A DNA stretch of 64,000 bases from CAZDET01 sp964504335 (lineage in GTDB: Bacteria; Bacteroidota; Bacteroidia; Chitinophagales; Saprospiraceae): positions 23,286 to 87,285 of the forward strand of contig CAZDET010000013.1 of the NCBI GenBank assembly GCA_964504335.1. Reading direction: 5' to 3'. The notes beneath the pieces were generated by a model, which saw only the letters and a program-made list of their open reading frames with translations, made no database searches and was not told the DNA's origin. The translations under genes and the position numbers were made by a program. Of this stretch, positions 49,995 through 59,131 are shown piece by piece; positions within the stretch are counted from its first letter, which is position 1, and each line of letters starts with the position of its first letter.

Positions 49995-50072
49995 TTTCGC
50001 CAAACTATTTTCTGCCTTATTCGATTACTGAGTTAGGCGACGGCCAAATCCGTGGCCCAAGCATACTAACTC

Positions 50073-51218
50073 ATGCGAATTGGAATCGTTTGTTATCCGA
50101 CTTATGGAGGCAGCGGCGTGCTCGCCACTGAACTCGGCCTGGGGCTTGCCCAGGCAGGTCATGAAATACACTTCATCACCTACCGGCGGCCGGCCCGGTT
50201 GGGGCACTTTCAGCAGAATGTGTTTTACCACGAAGTGGATAGTGAGTCCGATTATCCGCTTTTCGAGTACACGCCCTACGAAACAGCGCTTGCCAGCAAG
50301 CTGGTCGATGTCGTTCGCTACGAAAACCTCGACTTGCTGCACGTGCACTATGCCATTCCGCACGCGGCCGTTGCGTATATGGCCCGCAAAATCCTGCTGC
50401 TGGAAGATCGGTATGTCCCCTACGTTACCACCTTGCACGGAACGGATATCACCCTGGTAGGCCAGCATCCTGCATTTTCTCCGGTGGTTGCCTTTTCGAT
50501 CAATAAGTCGGACGGCGTCACGGCGGTTTCGGAATGGCTACGGGAGCAAACCTTGGAGACCTTCGATGTAACGCGCAATATCGAGGTGATCTACAACTTC
50601 ATCAATGTAGACCGCTTCCAGCGCAGTGATAAGGAACACTTCAAAAAGGCCATTGCTCCCGAAGGCGAGCGGGTGCTCGTACACGTCTCCAATTTTCGAA
50701 AGGTCAAGCGGGTGGAAGACGTGATCCGGGTCTTCGAACGGGTTACGTCGGTCCTTCCCGCCAAGCTGCTCCTAATCGGCGACGGCCCCGAGCGCCGGCC
50801 GGCCGAGCAACTCTGCCGAGAGCTGGGGTTGTGCGAAAATATCCGTTTCCTGGGAAAGCAGGATGCCATCGAAGAACTGCTGGCCGTAGCCGACCTCTTC
50901 ATCATGCCATCCGAAACCGAAAGCTTTGGGCTGGCCGCCCTCGAGGCAATGGCTTGCGAAGTGCCGGTCATTTCTACCAACGCCGGCGGCCTTCCGGAGG
51001 TAAACATCGATGGCGAAACCGGATTCCTCAGCAACATCGGCGACGTGGAGGACATGGCGGATAAGGCCCTCCGCATCCTGCGCAACGAAAACGTACTTCG
51101 GCAATTCCGCGCCAACGCGCTCGCCCAGGCGCGGCGCTTTGATATTAAACATATTCTACCCAAGTACGAGGCTTACTACGAGGAGGTGTTGCGCACGGCG
51201 GTGCGGGTAGTAGAATAG
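50073..51218 (+). CDS. bshA: N-acetyl-alpha-D-glucosaminyl L-malate synthase (bacillithiol biosynthesis)
   Basis: A GT4-family glycosyltransferase that joins UDP-GlcNAc and L-malate, the first step of bacillithiol synthesis. The N-terminal GIVCYPTYGGSGVLATELG, the HVHYAIPHA segment and the C-terminal catalytic EX7E region (ETESFGLAALEAMACEVP) are characteristic of BshA. Length is 381 residues, normal. The later genes of the pathway (bshB, bshC) are not in this window. A terminator lies about 122 bases downstream. Confidence 0.92.
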   Translation: MRIGIVCYPTYGGSGVLATELGLGLAQAGHEIHFITYRRPARLGHFQQNVFYHEVDSESDYPLFEYTPYETALASKLVDVVRYENLDLLHVHYAIPHAAVAYMARKILLLEDRYVPYVTTLHGTDITLVGQHPAFSPVVAFSINKSDGVTAVSEWLREQTLETFDVTRNIEVIYNFINVDRFQRSDKEHFKKAIAPEGERVLVHVSNFRKVKRVEDVIRVFERVTSVLPAKLLLIGDGPERRPAEQLCRELGLCENIRFLGKQDAIEELLAVADLFIMPSETESFGLAALEAMACEVPVISTNAGGLPEVNIDGETGFLSNIGDVEDMADKALRILRNENVLRQFRANALAQARRFDIKHILPKYEAYYEEVLRTAVRVVE

Positions 51219-51520
51219 AAGGGTGTTTCTGAATGATCAATTCCAATCGTTTTCGATACCCGCTTCTTATATCAACGTGGGGGATGAGTACAAATGAATG
51301 AACGTCAATAGTTAACGGGCAAAAGTTCAGGCGTTTAGCAAAGGCAGTTAGCTGCCTTTTTATTGGCAAATGCTACAGCATTAAACGTCTCAACGCGAAA
51401 CGTAAGTCATACCTGACGTTGTGAACTTAAGATAAAACGCCCTGATCCGCAGCGAGCTAATCCGGCTGACCACGCTCTCTGAAGGCTTTTCGATTTCCTC
51501 CGGCACGGTTTGTCCTCTCT
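51219..51520. other. Intergenic region between bshA and porZ
   Basis: About 302 bases between convergent genes. It holds the terminator at 51340-51365; I see no gene, promoter consensus or other structure in the rest. Confidence 0.5.
51340..51365 (+). terminator. Rho-independent terminator downstream of bshA
   Basis: AAAGGCAG (51340-51347) pairs with CTGCCTTT (51352-51359) around a TTAG loop and is followed by TTATT. It lies about 120 bases after the bshA stop. Confidence 0.75.
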
Positions 51521-53878
51521 TCACCGCACAAACACCACTTTCCCCGTCGCCGTATCGGGATTGCCAAATCCGCTGGCATCGGAGGTCGCAAAGATCAGGT
51601 ACACCCCCGTCTGCACGCGGCGGCCGGTGTAGTCGGTGCCGTTCCAGGTGGCCTGGCCGCCTTGGGCGGTGGTTTCGAAGACCAGCTTGCCGTTCAGATC
51701 GGTGATCTTCACATTGGCATTGCGGGCCAGGCCCCGAATGGCGATTGGCCCCTCGTAGTTGGGGCGTACGGGGTTGGGAAAAATTTCCAGCTCGGCGCGA
51801 TTGAGGGTGCCACCGGCGGTGGCGTCGCCCTGATAGGATATGAGCCCGCCGTCGGTAGCGAAAAAGACTTCCCCGGTGCGATCGTTGACGGCAATGCTAC
51901 GCACTACATTGTCGAGCAAGGGACTGTTGTCGGTATTGAAAAACGCAATTTCCTCGCGCCCATCCGGCGAAAGCAGGAAGACACCGTTGGTGGTGCCGAT
52001 CCATTTGCGGTTGCCGCCATCGATGGCCATACTGATTACTTCTTCCGTTTCGAGGAGTTCGGCAGTGAAGCCGTCGCGCTCCACCACGCGCCGTACACCG
52101 GTGCAGATACTTGGATCAAAAGCACTAGTCCCGCATTCAAAAATGGCTACGCCATCGGTTGTTCCTACCCAGATATCGCCATTCAGATCGGCCAGAATAC
52201 TGCGCATCTGGTTGTTGGGGAGCTGGCTGTTTGCCGAGGTCATCACGCGGCAGCGGTCGTCGTTGGGGTCGGTGATGTCTCCTTCGTCGAATACGACGAC
52301 ACCACCTCCCGAACCGATATCCGTAATGGCCCACTTGAATCCGCTGGCATCGATGGTCAGGTCAAACAGCCCGTTGCGCCCGCAGGAATTGCCGAAATTA
52401 AACCAACGGCCTTCCGCTGTCAGAGCCGAGATGGGCCGCACCTGGTCGGAAAGGTGATTGGTCATCCAGAGGGTTCCGGCCTCGTCGACAGCCATGCCGC
52501 CTACGCGCACCCGCCCGTCGCCGGCACCGGTGGAAATTTGCAGCGCGCTGTTGAATTGATTGAATATCTGAATCTCATCCGCGACGAGATCGACTTCCAC
52601 CAGCCCTTCGAAGAACGAGGCGGCGTAGGCTTTCTGTGTCGATTCGTTCACCACTACGTCTACGAAGGTAAAGATATCGTCCCCGCCGTTCGTCTGGGCG
52701 TTCAGTGCGGGGGTATTATTGACGTTAAAGGTTTGCCACTGGCCGTCGACCAGGCGGTAAAAACCATCGAATACAAAAAGGGGCGTCAGGGCGGAGGTAG
52801 TGGCTCCGGAGGCCGCCCAGAGCTCATCATCCGTCACGGCTAGCTCCCAGAAGCGATCGCTGAAGGGGCCACTGAAATTCAGTTGGCGGCACTCCCCCTG
52901 CAGCTGGTCCAGCACCCGGATGTTTTCCCACTCATCGCCAAACCAGATACGGCCCTGCTCATCCTGAACGGCGTTATTGGTAATGCCGACGCAGTTGGCA
53001 ATCACTTCCCGCACCAATCCGTTGGCATCGAAGACGGCTACCTGCCGATCGAAACAGGGGGTGCTCAGGCAGCGGTAGCCTCCGAGCAGATTGGCTCCCT
53101 CGGCGGATAGGTATTCCAACTGCCAGTCGCGGTCTTCGGCGTCGTAAAACAGCCGGGGGCCATCGGGTTCCAGGCGAAAAATATCGAGGTCGATGCCGAT
53201 GTACAATTGGCCCTGGTACACCGCCAGCGCGGGCACCTGGTATACCTCGGGGAAGCCAGACGCGGGGCCGAGCAATTCCCAGCGCGTAAAGTCATTTAAA
53301 TTTACGCCGGTCAGCGGCACGCGGTAAAGCCCATCGTCGGTTCCGGCCCAGAGGGCGTTCTCGTGCACGACCACCGAGCGCACGGACACGTCGGTGAAGG
53401 TGGAAAAAAGGAAGATCCCGCGCTCCACATCGACGGCTGATACCCCGTAACCGGCGGCCAGATAGGCGATATTGGTATCGTCTACAAACACCTCATTTAT
53501 TCGATTATCGCCCCCCGAAAAGTTGAAATTATCGATCTGGGGGAGGGTCAGCACCTCGCCATTCGATCGGTACAAATCGATGACGCTGCTATTGTACACT
53601 ACGATGATCGTCTCGGTGGGAGGATGGTACTTAATCAGACGAATATCCGATCCACTCAGCCCGTCGGTGCGGGTTATGCGTTGGGTAGAAGCTTCCTGCT
53701 TGTCGAGTAGCAACAGTCCCTTGCCGGTGGAAAGCACGACATTGGCAGGCGTCTGCGTCACGTGTGGGGCACGGTTGAAGGACAAATAGGTACGCCAGCT
53801 TCCGAGGGGTAGGCCCGACTGGGTGCAGGCGATCTGGCAAGCCAATAGCAGCATAGCTACCGGGAGCGTTCGAATCAT
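51521..53878 (-). CDS. porZ: PorZ-like type IX secretion system protein
   Basis: A 785-residue exported protein. After a signal peptide (AMLLLACQIACTQ) the sequence GSWRTYLSFNRAPHVTQTPANVVLSTGKGLLLLD matches the start of the PorZ beta-propeller, and the following ~600 residues are WD/propeller-like repeats with many TDGLSGSDIR and WAGTDDGLYRV type strands as in two-component-regulator propellers. The C-terminal ~85 residues are a T9SS-type domain (LEIFPNPVRPNYEG). In Porphyromonas PorZ is part of the surface attachment complex that modifies T9SS cargo with A-LPS. The cargo encoded in this window (four to five proteins) makes this role sensible here. Confidence 0.85.
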   Translation of the reverse strand: MIRTLPVAMLLLACQIACTQSGLPLGSWRTYLSFNRAPHVTQTPANVVLSTGKGLLLLDKQEASTQRITRTDGLSGSDIRLIKYHPPTETIIVVYNSSVIDLYRSNGEVLTLPQIDNFNFSGGDNRINEVFVDDTNIAYLAAGYGVSAVDVERGIFLFSTFTDVSVRSVVVHENALWAGTDDGLYRVPLTGVNLNDFTRWELLGPASGFPEVYQVPALAVYQGQLYIGIDLDIFRLEPDGPRLFYDAEDRDWQLEYLSAEGANLLGGYRCLSTPCFDRQVAVFDANGLVREVIANCVGITNNAVQDEQGRIWFGDEWENIRVLDQLQGECRQLNFSGPFSDRFWELAVTDDELWAASGATTSALTPLFVFDGFYRLVDGQWQTFNVNNTPALNAQTNGGDDIFTFVDVVVNESTQKAYAASFFEGLVEVDLVADEIQIFNQFNSALQISTGAGDGRVRVGGMAVDEAGTLWMTNHLSDQVRPISALTAEGRWFNFGNSCGRNGLFDLTIDASGFKWAITDIGSGGGVVVFDEGDITDPNDDRCRVMTSANSQLPNNQMRSILADLNGDIWVGTTDGVAIFECGTSAFDPSICTGVRRVVERDGFTAELLETEEVISMAIDGGNRKWIGTTNGVFLLSPDGREEIAFFNTDNSPLLDNVVRSIAVNDRTGEVFFATDGGLISYQGDATAGGTLNRAELEIFPNPVRPNYEGPIAIRGLARNANVKITDLNGKLVFETTAQGGQATWNGTDYTGRRVQTGVYLIFATSDASGFGNPDTATGKVVFVR

Positions 53879-53973
53879 GTGTTGGTGCTTGTCTTGGTTG
53901 ACATGTCTTCAAACCGCTACCCCGCAAAGGGTATTGTTTGAGTACTGAAAATTAGCAGCCTGCGTCGGCCAGC

Positions 53974-54561
53974 TTACCGGTATAAGTTATTTTCCAACAG
54001 ATAGGTTTCGACCGCCGGAGGCACGAGATACCGAACAGAGTGACCGTTGCCCAAACACTGCCGAATGTAAGTGGCGGATAGCTGCATGAGCGGCGCTTCC
54101 ACCAACCGCACGTTGGGATGTTCGGCCCACTCCCCGGGCGGATGGTCGGGCCGCAGATAGACATAGAGTTCGTAATCGCGCAGCAGGATTTCGTAATTCT
54201 TCCATTTGTGCAGGGTGCGCAGGTTATCACTTCCCATAATTAGTGCAAACGACCGCTCGGGATACCGTTCGCGCAGATGCGCCAATGTGTCGACCGTGTA
54301 ACTTGGCCGGGGCAAACCAAATTCGACATCGGAAGCTCGCAGGCCCGGCGTATCTCCAATGGCGAGGTGCACCAGGTGCAGGCGGTCGTGATCGCGGGCC
54401 AGCGTTTTTTTGCGCTTCAACGGATTGTGGGGGCTTACTACGATCCACACCTCTTCCAGATCCGTCTGCGTCGCCATGAAATTCGCTATGATCATATGGC
54501 CGACGTGGACCGGATTGAAGGAGCCGAAAAACAATCCCGTCTTTTTGGAGGTCGTGGGCAT
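53974..54561 (-). CDS. nadD: Nicotinate-nucleotide adenylyltransferase
   Basis: A 195-residue nucleotidyltransferase that converts nicotinate mononucleotide and ATP to deamido-NAD, in NAD synthesis. The N-terminal nucleotide motif is FGSFNPVHVGHM (H19, H22) and the C-terminal signature is QLSATYIRQCL. Its start overlaps the dnaN stop by one base (TAATG), so the two are translated together. NAD synthase (nadE), which uses its product, is at 62283 in this window but in a separate unit. Confidence 0.95.
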   Translation of the reverse strand: MPTTSKKTGLFFGSFNPVHVGHMIIANFMATQTDLEEVWIVVSPHNPLKRKKTLARDHDRLHLVHLAIGDTPGLRASDVEFGLPRPSYTVDTLAHLRERYPERSFALIMGSDNLRTLHKWKNYEILLRDYELYVYLRPDHPPGEWAEHPNVRLVEAPLMQLSATYIRQCLGNGHSVRYLVPPAVETYLLENNLYR

Positions 54562-55676
54562 TAATTACTCAACATCACCGGCATAACCAGCATGAGAACA
54601 TCCTGGTTTTCGATTTCCTCGTTGGGCAGCAAGATGCCGGCCCGGGTGGGCGTCGACATTTCCAGGCGAACTTCGTCGCTTTCCAGCACCCCGAGCATTT
54701 CGACCAGGAACCGGGCGTTGAAGCCAATTTGCAGGGGCTCCCCGTCGTAGGTGCAAGCCAGTTGTTCGGTAGCTTCGTTGCTGAAGTCCAGATCCTGAGC
54801 GCGCACCTGCAGGCTTCCGTCGCCGACGTTGATAATAACCTGGTTGGTGGTTTTATTGGCGTAGATGGCGATACGCCGGAGCGAGCTCTGAAAATCGCTT
54901 CGCTGCACCGTCAGCACATTGGGATTGTCTACCGGGATGACGGCGTTGTAATCCGGATAGCGGGCATCGATGAGGCGGCAGATGAGGCTGGTTTCGTCGA
55001 AGGCAAAAAAGGCATTGGCCTTATTGAAGGATAGCGTCACCTCTCCGGTATTCGGCAAGGAGCCCTTCAGTAAATTGAGGGCTTTTTTCGGAACGATGAA
55101 ATTGGTAGTTACTTCCCCCTGCAGATCCATCAGGGTAAATTTTACCAGTTTGTGGGCGTCGGTAGCAACCAGTGTCAATTTGCTGAAATCGACCTGAAAA
55201 TAGACCCCGGTCATCGCCGGGCGCAGCTCGTCGCTGCTGGTGGCGAAAAGCGTTTTCGACACGCCCTCCGACAGCGACAGCGCCGGCGCGGTAACAGTAT
55301 CCACCTCATCGGGAACGGGAATCTGCGGGTAATCCGCTCCGTTTTCGCCGGCCAGCTTGTACTTGCCGTAGGCCGAAGTGATCTCGATCCCGAAGTTTTC
55401 TTCATCTACGGTAAAGGTGATCGGCTGTTCGGGCAGGGCCTTTAGCGTATCAATCAGGATTTTGGCGGGCACGGCCACCACCCCGTCTTTATCGGCCATT
55501 ACTTCCATCTTGGTGATGATGGAGGTTTCCAGATCGGTGGCGGCAATGGTTAGCTCGTTGTTCTCGATGGTAAACAGAAAATCCTCGAGAATCGGCAATA
55601 CGGGATTCGACCCGATGGCCCCTCCCGCCAAACTCAGGCGCTTAAGGAGTTCAGTGGACGATACACTAAATTTCAT
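54561..55676 (-). CDS. dnaN: DNA polymerase III beta subunit (sliding clamp)
   Basis: A 371-residue clamp protein that tethers the replicative polymerase to DNA. Family segments visible are KFSVSSTELLKRLSLAGGAI at the N-terminus, LPILEDFLFTIENNELTIAATDLE, and the C-terminal MLVMPVMLSN (typical M-P-M). Its upstream region has a minus-strand TAnnTTTG element and a consensus DnaA box. dnaA itself is not in the window; the clamp gene stands apart from it as in many Bacteroidota. Confidence 0.95.
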   Translation of the reverse strand: MKFSVSSTELLKRLSLAGGAIGSNPVLPILEDFLFTIENNELTIAATDLETSIITKMEVMADKDGVVAVPAKILIDTLKALPEQPITFTVDEENFGIEITSAYGKYKLAGENGADYPQIPVPDEVDTVTAPALSLSEGVSKTLFATSSDELRPAMTGVYFQVDFSKLTLVATDAHKLVKFTLMDLQGEVTTNFIVPKKALNLLKGSLPNTGEVTLSFNKANAFFAFDETSLICRLIDARYPDYNAVIPVDNPNVLTVQRSDFQSSLRRIAIYANKTTNQVIINVGDGSLQVRAQDLDFSNEATEQLACTYDGEPLQIGFNARFLVEMLGVLESDEVRLEMSTPTRAGILLPNEEIENQDVLMLVMPVMLSN

Positions 55677-55698
55677 AGATGCGGTTTATACCTTCTTG

Positions 55699-55706
55699 CA
55701 AAAATA
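55699..55706 (-). promoter_or_regulatory. Probable -7 element of the dnaN promoter
   Basis: On the minus strand TATTTTTG, an exact TAnnTTTG, lies 23 bases upstream of the dnaN start codon. No convincing -33 element was found. Confidence 0.45.
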
Positions 55707-55747
55707 CTTTTTCCACGTACTTTTCGTCATCGAAAGTGTTAACATCT

Positions 55748-55756
55748 TGTGGATAA
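55748..55756 (-). promoter_or_regulatory. DnaA box upstream of dnaN
   Basis: The minus strand reads TTATCCACA, the strict consensus DnaA box, about 72 bases upstream of dnaN. The same bases include a GTG that would otherwise be a start codon of the M16-like gene. A single box suggests transcriptional control of dnaN by DnaA rather than an origin. Confidence 0.6.
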
Positions 55757-55763
55757 TCAAGCT

Positions 55764-57035
55764 ATGCCAAATCGCACACAACCGCCCCCGATACACACCT
55801 TCAACCGACTGGAGCTTCCGCGGCCGCGGGAGGTCGAGTTGCGCAATGGCTGGAAAGGCTATTTGATCGACAAAGGCACCCAGGAAGTCGTGCGCATCGA
55901 GGCGGTGTTTTGGGCGGGCCGCCCCTACGAACACAAGCAAATGGTGGCCCGGGCCACGCTCCAAATGCTGAAGGAAGGCGCCGGCTCCTACAACTCGAGT
56001 CAACTGAGCGAGGCCTTCGATTACCACGGGGCCACGCTCAACGTGCCCTACCACACCGATACGGGCAACATCGTTTTGTACAGCCTGAATCGACATTTGA
56101 ACATCACCCTGCCACTGTTTGCTACCTCGCTTGCAGAGCCCCTGTTCCCGCAACGGGAGTTGGACAGTTTCATCCGCCGCAATCAACAATCGCTGCGCGA
56201 AGAACTTCAAAAAAACGATGTCCTGGCCTACCGCGAAATTACGGAGCATTGCTACGGCGCCGATCATCCTTACGGCTACAACAGCAGTTTCGAATCTTAT
56301 GCTCAACTCGAAGTAGCCGATTTGCGCCGGCACCACGAACGACATATCCACGCCGGTAATGGTTTTCTCCTCGTGAGCGGCCGGATCACCCCCGAAGTGG
56401 AAAAACTACTCGATCAGTACCTGGGTGCACTCCCCACTCGCCCAACCTATCCGATAACGCCCCCGGCTTTTCCAACGCACCCCCCGAGGACGCTGCGAAT
56501 CGACCGTCCGGATCGTCTACAAACGGCCATCCGCCTGCTGCGGCCGCTCTTTCGCCGCGATCATCCCGACTATCCGGGAGTGTACGTGTTGAATACCATC
56601 TTCGGGGGCTACTTCGGTAGCCGCCTGATGGAAAACATTCGCGAACAAAAAGGGTATACCTACCACATCGGTTCGTCGATCGATACGATGCGCTTCGGCG
56701 GCGCGCTCCACATCGATGCCGAAGTCGGTAATGATCAAGTAGAGGCCACTCTGCACGAATTACGCGCGGAAATGGCCCGGCTGCGAAACGAACTGGTTTC
56801 GCAGCAAGAATTGGAAATGGTCCGGAATTATTTGATGGGTAACTTCCTAACGATGCTCGACGGGCCGTTTAACCTCTCCGAGGTGATTCTGACGTTACTG
56901 ACCGAGGAAGTATCACTCGACTTTTTCGAGCACCTCGTCCAAACCGTTACCACGATCGATTCCACCCAGATTCGGGAATTGGCCAACCGATACCTGCATC
57001 CGGAGGAATACTGGGTGATCAGCGTAGGGGCCTGA
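55764..57035 (+). CDS. M16-like peptidase-family protein lacking the zinc-binding motif
   Basis: A 423-residue protein with two M16-type domains. The first should contain the inverted zinc motif HxxEH, but here the aligned segment reads MVARATLQMLKEGAGSYNS, so the metal and catalytic residues are missing. Other M16 features remain: RNQQSLREELQKN in the first domain, HPDYPGVYVLNTIFGGYFGSRLMENIREQKGYTY in the second. It may work as the non-catalytic partner of another M16 protein, as alpha subunits of mitochondrial processing peptidase do, but no partner is encoded nearby. I start at ATG 55764; a GTG at 55749 lies in the DnaA box. Confidence 0.8.
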   Translation: MPNRTQPPPIHTFNRLELPRPREVELRNGWKGYLIDKGTQEVVRIEAVFWAGRPYEHKQMVARATLQMLKEGAGSYNSSQLSEAFDYHGATLNVPYHTDTGNIVLYSLNRHLNITLPLFATSLAEPLFPQRELDSFIRRNQQSLREELQKNDVLAYREITEHCYGADHPYGYNSSFESYAQLEVADLRRHHERHIHAGNGFLLVSGRITPEVEKLLDQYLGALPTRPTYPITPPAFPTHPPRTLRIDRPDRLQTAIRLLRPLFRRDHPDYPGVYVLNTIFGGYFGSRLMENIREQKGYTYHIGSSIDTMRFGGALHIDAEVGNDQVEATLHELRAEMARLRNELVSQQELEMVRNYLMGNFLTMLDGPFNLSEVILTLLTEEVSLDFFEHLVQTVTTIDSTQIRELANRYLHPEEYWVISVGA

Positions 57036-57172
57036 AGCGCCGAAAAAGCTTGCTAGTTAAGCCATTGGGTATGTTTTCTAATATCGATAAATTTCCGTTC
57101 ATTTGCGCTTGATTTACCTGAAATACAGTATTTCGACACGCAGCCGCATTACGCCATATCCATGCTATTTGG

Positions 57173-58207
57173 ATGAGAATATTTAACTTTTTCAGACAAG
57201 AACTCGCGATTGACCTGGGCACGGCCAACACGCTCATCATACAAGATGGAGAGGTTGTCGTAGACGAACCCTCCATCGTCGCTATGAATCCACTGACCAA
57301 GCAGACCATTGCCGTTGGCCGCAAGGCCATGCAAATGCACGAAAAAACCCACGAAAACATACGAACGGTGCGCCCCCTGAAAGACGGCGTAATTGCCGAT
57401 TTCAACGCGGCCGAGCAAATGATTGAAGGGATGATTCGCATGATCGGCCGGCGGCGGCGGCTGTTCACCCATCTCAAAATGGTCATTTGCATCCCCTCGG
57501 GTATTACGGAAGTAGAAAAGCGAGCCGTCTTCGATAGCGCCGACCACGTCGATTCAAAGGAAACCTACCTGATCTTCGAACCGATGGCCGCCGCGCTGGG
57601 TATCGGCCTCGACGTAGAGGAGCCCGTCGGCAATATGATCATTGACATTGGTGGCGGCACCACCGAAATCGCCGTCATTGCCCTTTCCGGAATCGTCTGC
57701 GATCAAAGCATTCGCGTGGCCGGAGATGAGTTGACCGACAACATCATGAACTACATGAAGCGGCAACACAACATCCTCATCGGGGAGCGCACGGCGGAGC
57801 AAATCAAGATCAATGTCGGTTCGGCCCTGCAAGACATCGATAATCCGCCCGAAGACTACGCCGTTAATGGTCGGGACCTGATGACCGGCATCCCCAAGCA
57901 AATCATGGTGTCCCACTCGGAAATTGCCGCGGCACTCGACGAGTCGATTACCGCGATCGAAGAAGCCGTGCTGCGGGCACTAGAAACTACCCCACCCGAG
58001 CTGGCGAGTGACATCTACAAAACTGGCCTCTACCTCACCGGAGGCGGAGCGCTCCTGCGCGGGCTCGACAAACGCATCAGCCAGAAGACGAAACTACCCG
58101 TCCACGTCGCCGACGATCCGCTGCGTGCGGTCGTTCGGGGCACGAGCAAAGCATTGAGCGATACCGAACGATTTCAGTCCATTTTGATACCCCGCAGCAG
58201 CGTCTGA
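57173..58207 (+). CDS. mreB: Rod-shape-determining actin homologue MreB
   Basis: A 344-residue actin-fold ATPase that guides cell-wall elongation. Nucleotide-binding segments are DLGTANTLI (phosphate 1), IDIGGGTTEIAVIALSG (phosphate 2) and LYLTGGGALLRGLD (adenosine). The middle has PSGITEVEKRAVFDSADH, typical of MreB rather than FtsA. It is the first gene of the elongation operon mreB-mreC-mreD-mrdA. Confidence 0.96.
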   Translation: MRIFNFFRQELAIDLGTANTLIIQDGEVVVDEPSIVAMNPLTKQTIAVGRKAMQMHEKTHENIRTVRPLKDGVIADFNAAEQMIEGMIRMIGRRRRLFTHLKMVICIPSGITEVEKRAVFDSADHVDSKETYLIFEPMAAALGIGLDVEEPVGNMIIDIGGGTTEIAVIALSGIVCDQSIRVAGDELTDNIMNYMKRQHNILIGERTAEQIKINVGSALQDIDNPPEDYAVNGRDLMTGIPKQIMVSHSEIAAALDESITAIEEAVLRALETTPPELASDIYKTGLYLTGGGALLRGLDKRISQKTKLPVHVADDPLRAVVRGTSKALSDTERFQSILIPRSSV

Positions 58208-58315
58208 CAAAATTTCCGAAGCAGCCACCAAACTCTACCGACCATTGCGTATCTTCCGCTACCCGAATGATTTCTGCCGAGCGGAGCTCCTAAGCTGCTT
58301 TAAAAAACGTGTGGT

Positions 58316-59131
58316 ATGATCAAGCTGGTTCAGATATTTTCCCGGGGCGGTAGCTTCTTCCTATTCGTGCTACTGGAAATTCTGTGCCTCTATCTGATTA
58401 TTACCCGCAACGGCGAGCAACGCGAAGTGGCCATGGCCACCTGGTCGCTCTACACCAATGAGTTGACCGAACGGTACGATGAATTGATTGGCTACATTTC
58501 CATCCGCGAACAACTCGAGCAGATCAAAGAAGAAAACGCCCGCCTGCGCGCCGCCCTTCCATCCTCCTTTGAAACGAAATTCACGCAAGCAGATACCGTC
58601 GTCGAAGACAGTCTCCGGCAGCGCTATTCTTTTTTGCCGGCCAATATTGTCAGTCGTTCTCAGTTCGGGTATCACAATACGCTGGTTCTCGACATTGGCC
58701 GGGTACACGGCGTGGAGCCGCATCAGGGGGTGATTTGTTCCAACGGGGTGCTGGGCTTTGTCACCCAGGTGACTAATCACTATTGCCGGGTCATGACGGT
58801 GCTGCATCGCAATAGCCGACTGAGCGCCGGCTTGCGAAAAAACAACGAATTCGGCACGCTGCTCTGGGAGGGAAGGGATGCCCGCTACATGCAGCTAACC
58901 GATGTGCCGAGTTACGTCCCGGTCGCCAAAGGCGATACGGTAGAGACGACGGGCTACAGCAACTATTTTCCGACGGGCATTGCCCTCGGCACGGTAGATA
59001 AGGCCACGGTGGCATCCGACGGCACCACCTGGAATATTAAGGTCGAATTGTTACAAGATTTGCGCAACGTACAGCACGCCAGCGTTGTGCGCGATTTATT
59101 TAAAGGAGAAGTGGACGAATTGCAGGAGTAA
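58316..59131 (+). CDS. mreC: Rod-shape-determining protein MreC
   Basis: A 271-residue protein with an N-terminal membrane helix (FFLFVLLEILCLYLIIT), a coiled-coil segment rich in Glu/Gln (REQLEQIKEENARLRAALP) and a periplasmic beta domain containing GVICSNGVLGFVTQVTNHY and VAKGDTVETTGYSNYFPTG. MreC links MreB filaments to the periplasmic wall-synthesis enzymes and activates PBP2. It follows mreB by 108 bases and overlaps mreD by 1 base (TAATG). Confidence 0.93.
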   Translation: MIKLVQIFSRGGSFFLFVLLEILCLYLIITRNGEQREVAMATWSLYTNELTERYDELIGYISIREQLEQIKEENARLRAALPSSFETKFTQADTVVEDSLRQRYSFLPANIVSRSQFGYHNTLVLDIGRVHGVEPHQGVICSNGVLGFVTQVTNHYCRVMTVLHRNSRLSAGLRKNNEFGTLLWEGRDARYMQLTDVPSYVPVAKGDTVETTGYSNYFPTGIALGTVDKATVASDGTTWNIKVELLQDLRNVQHASVVRDLFKGEVDELQE

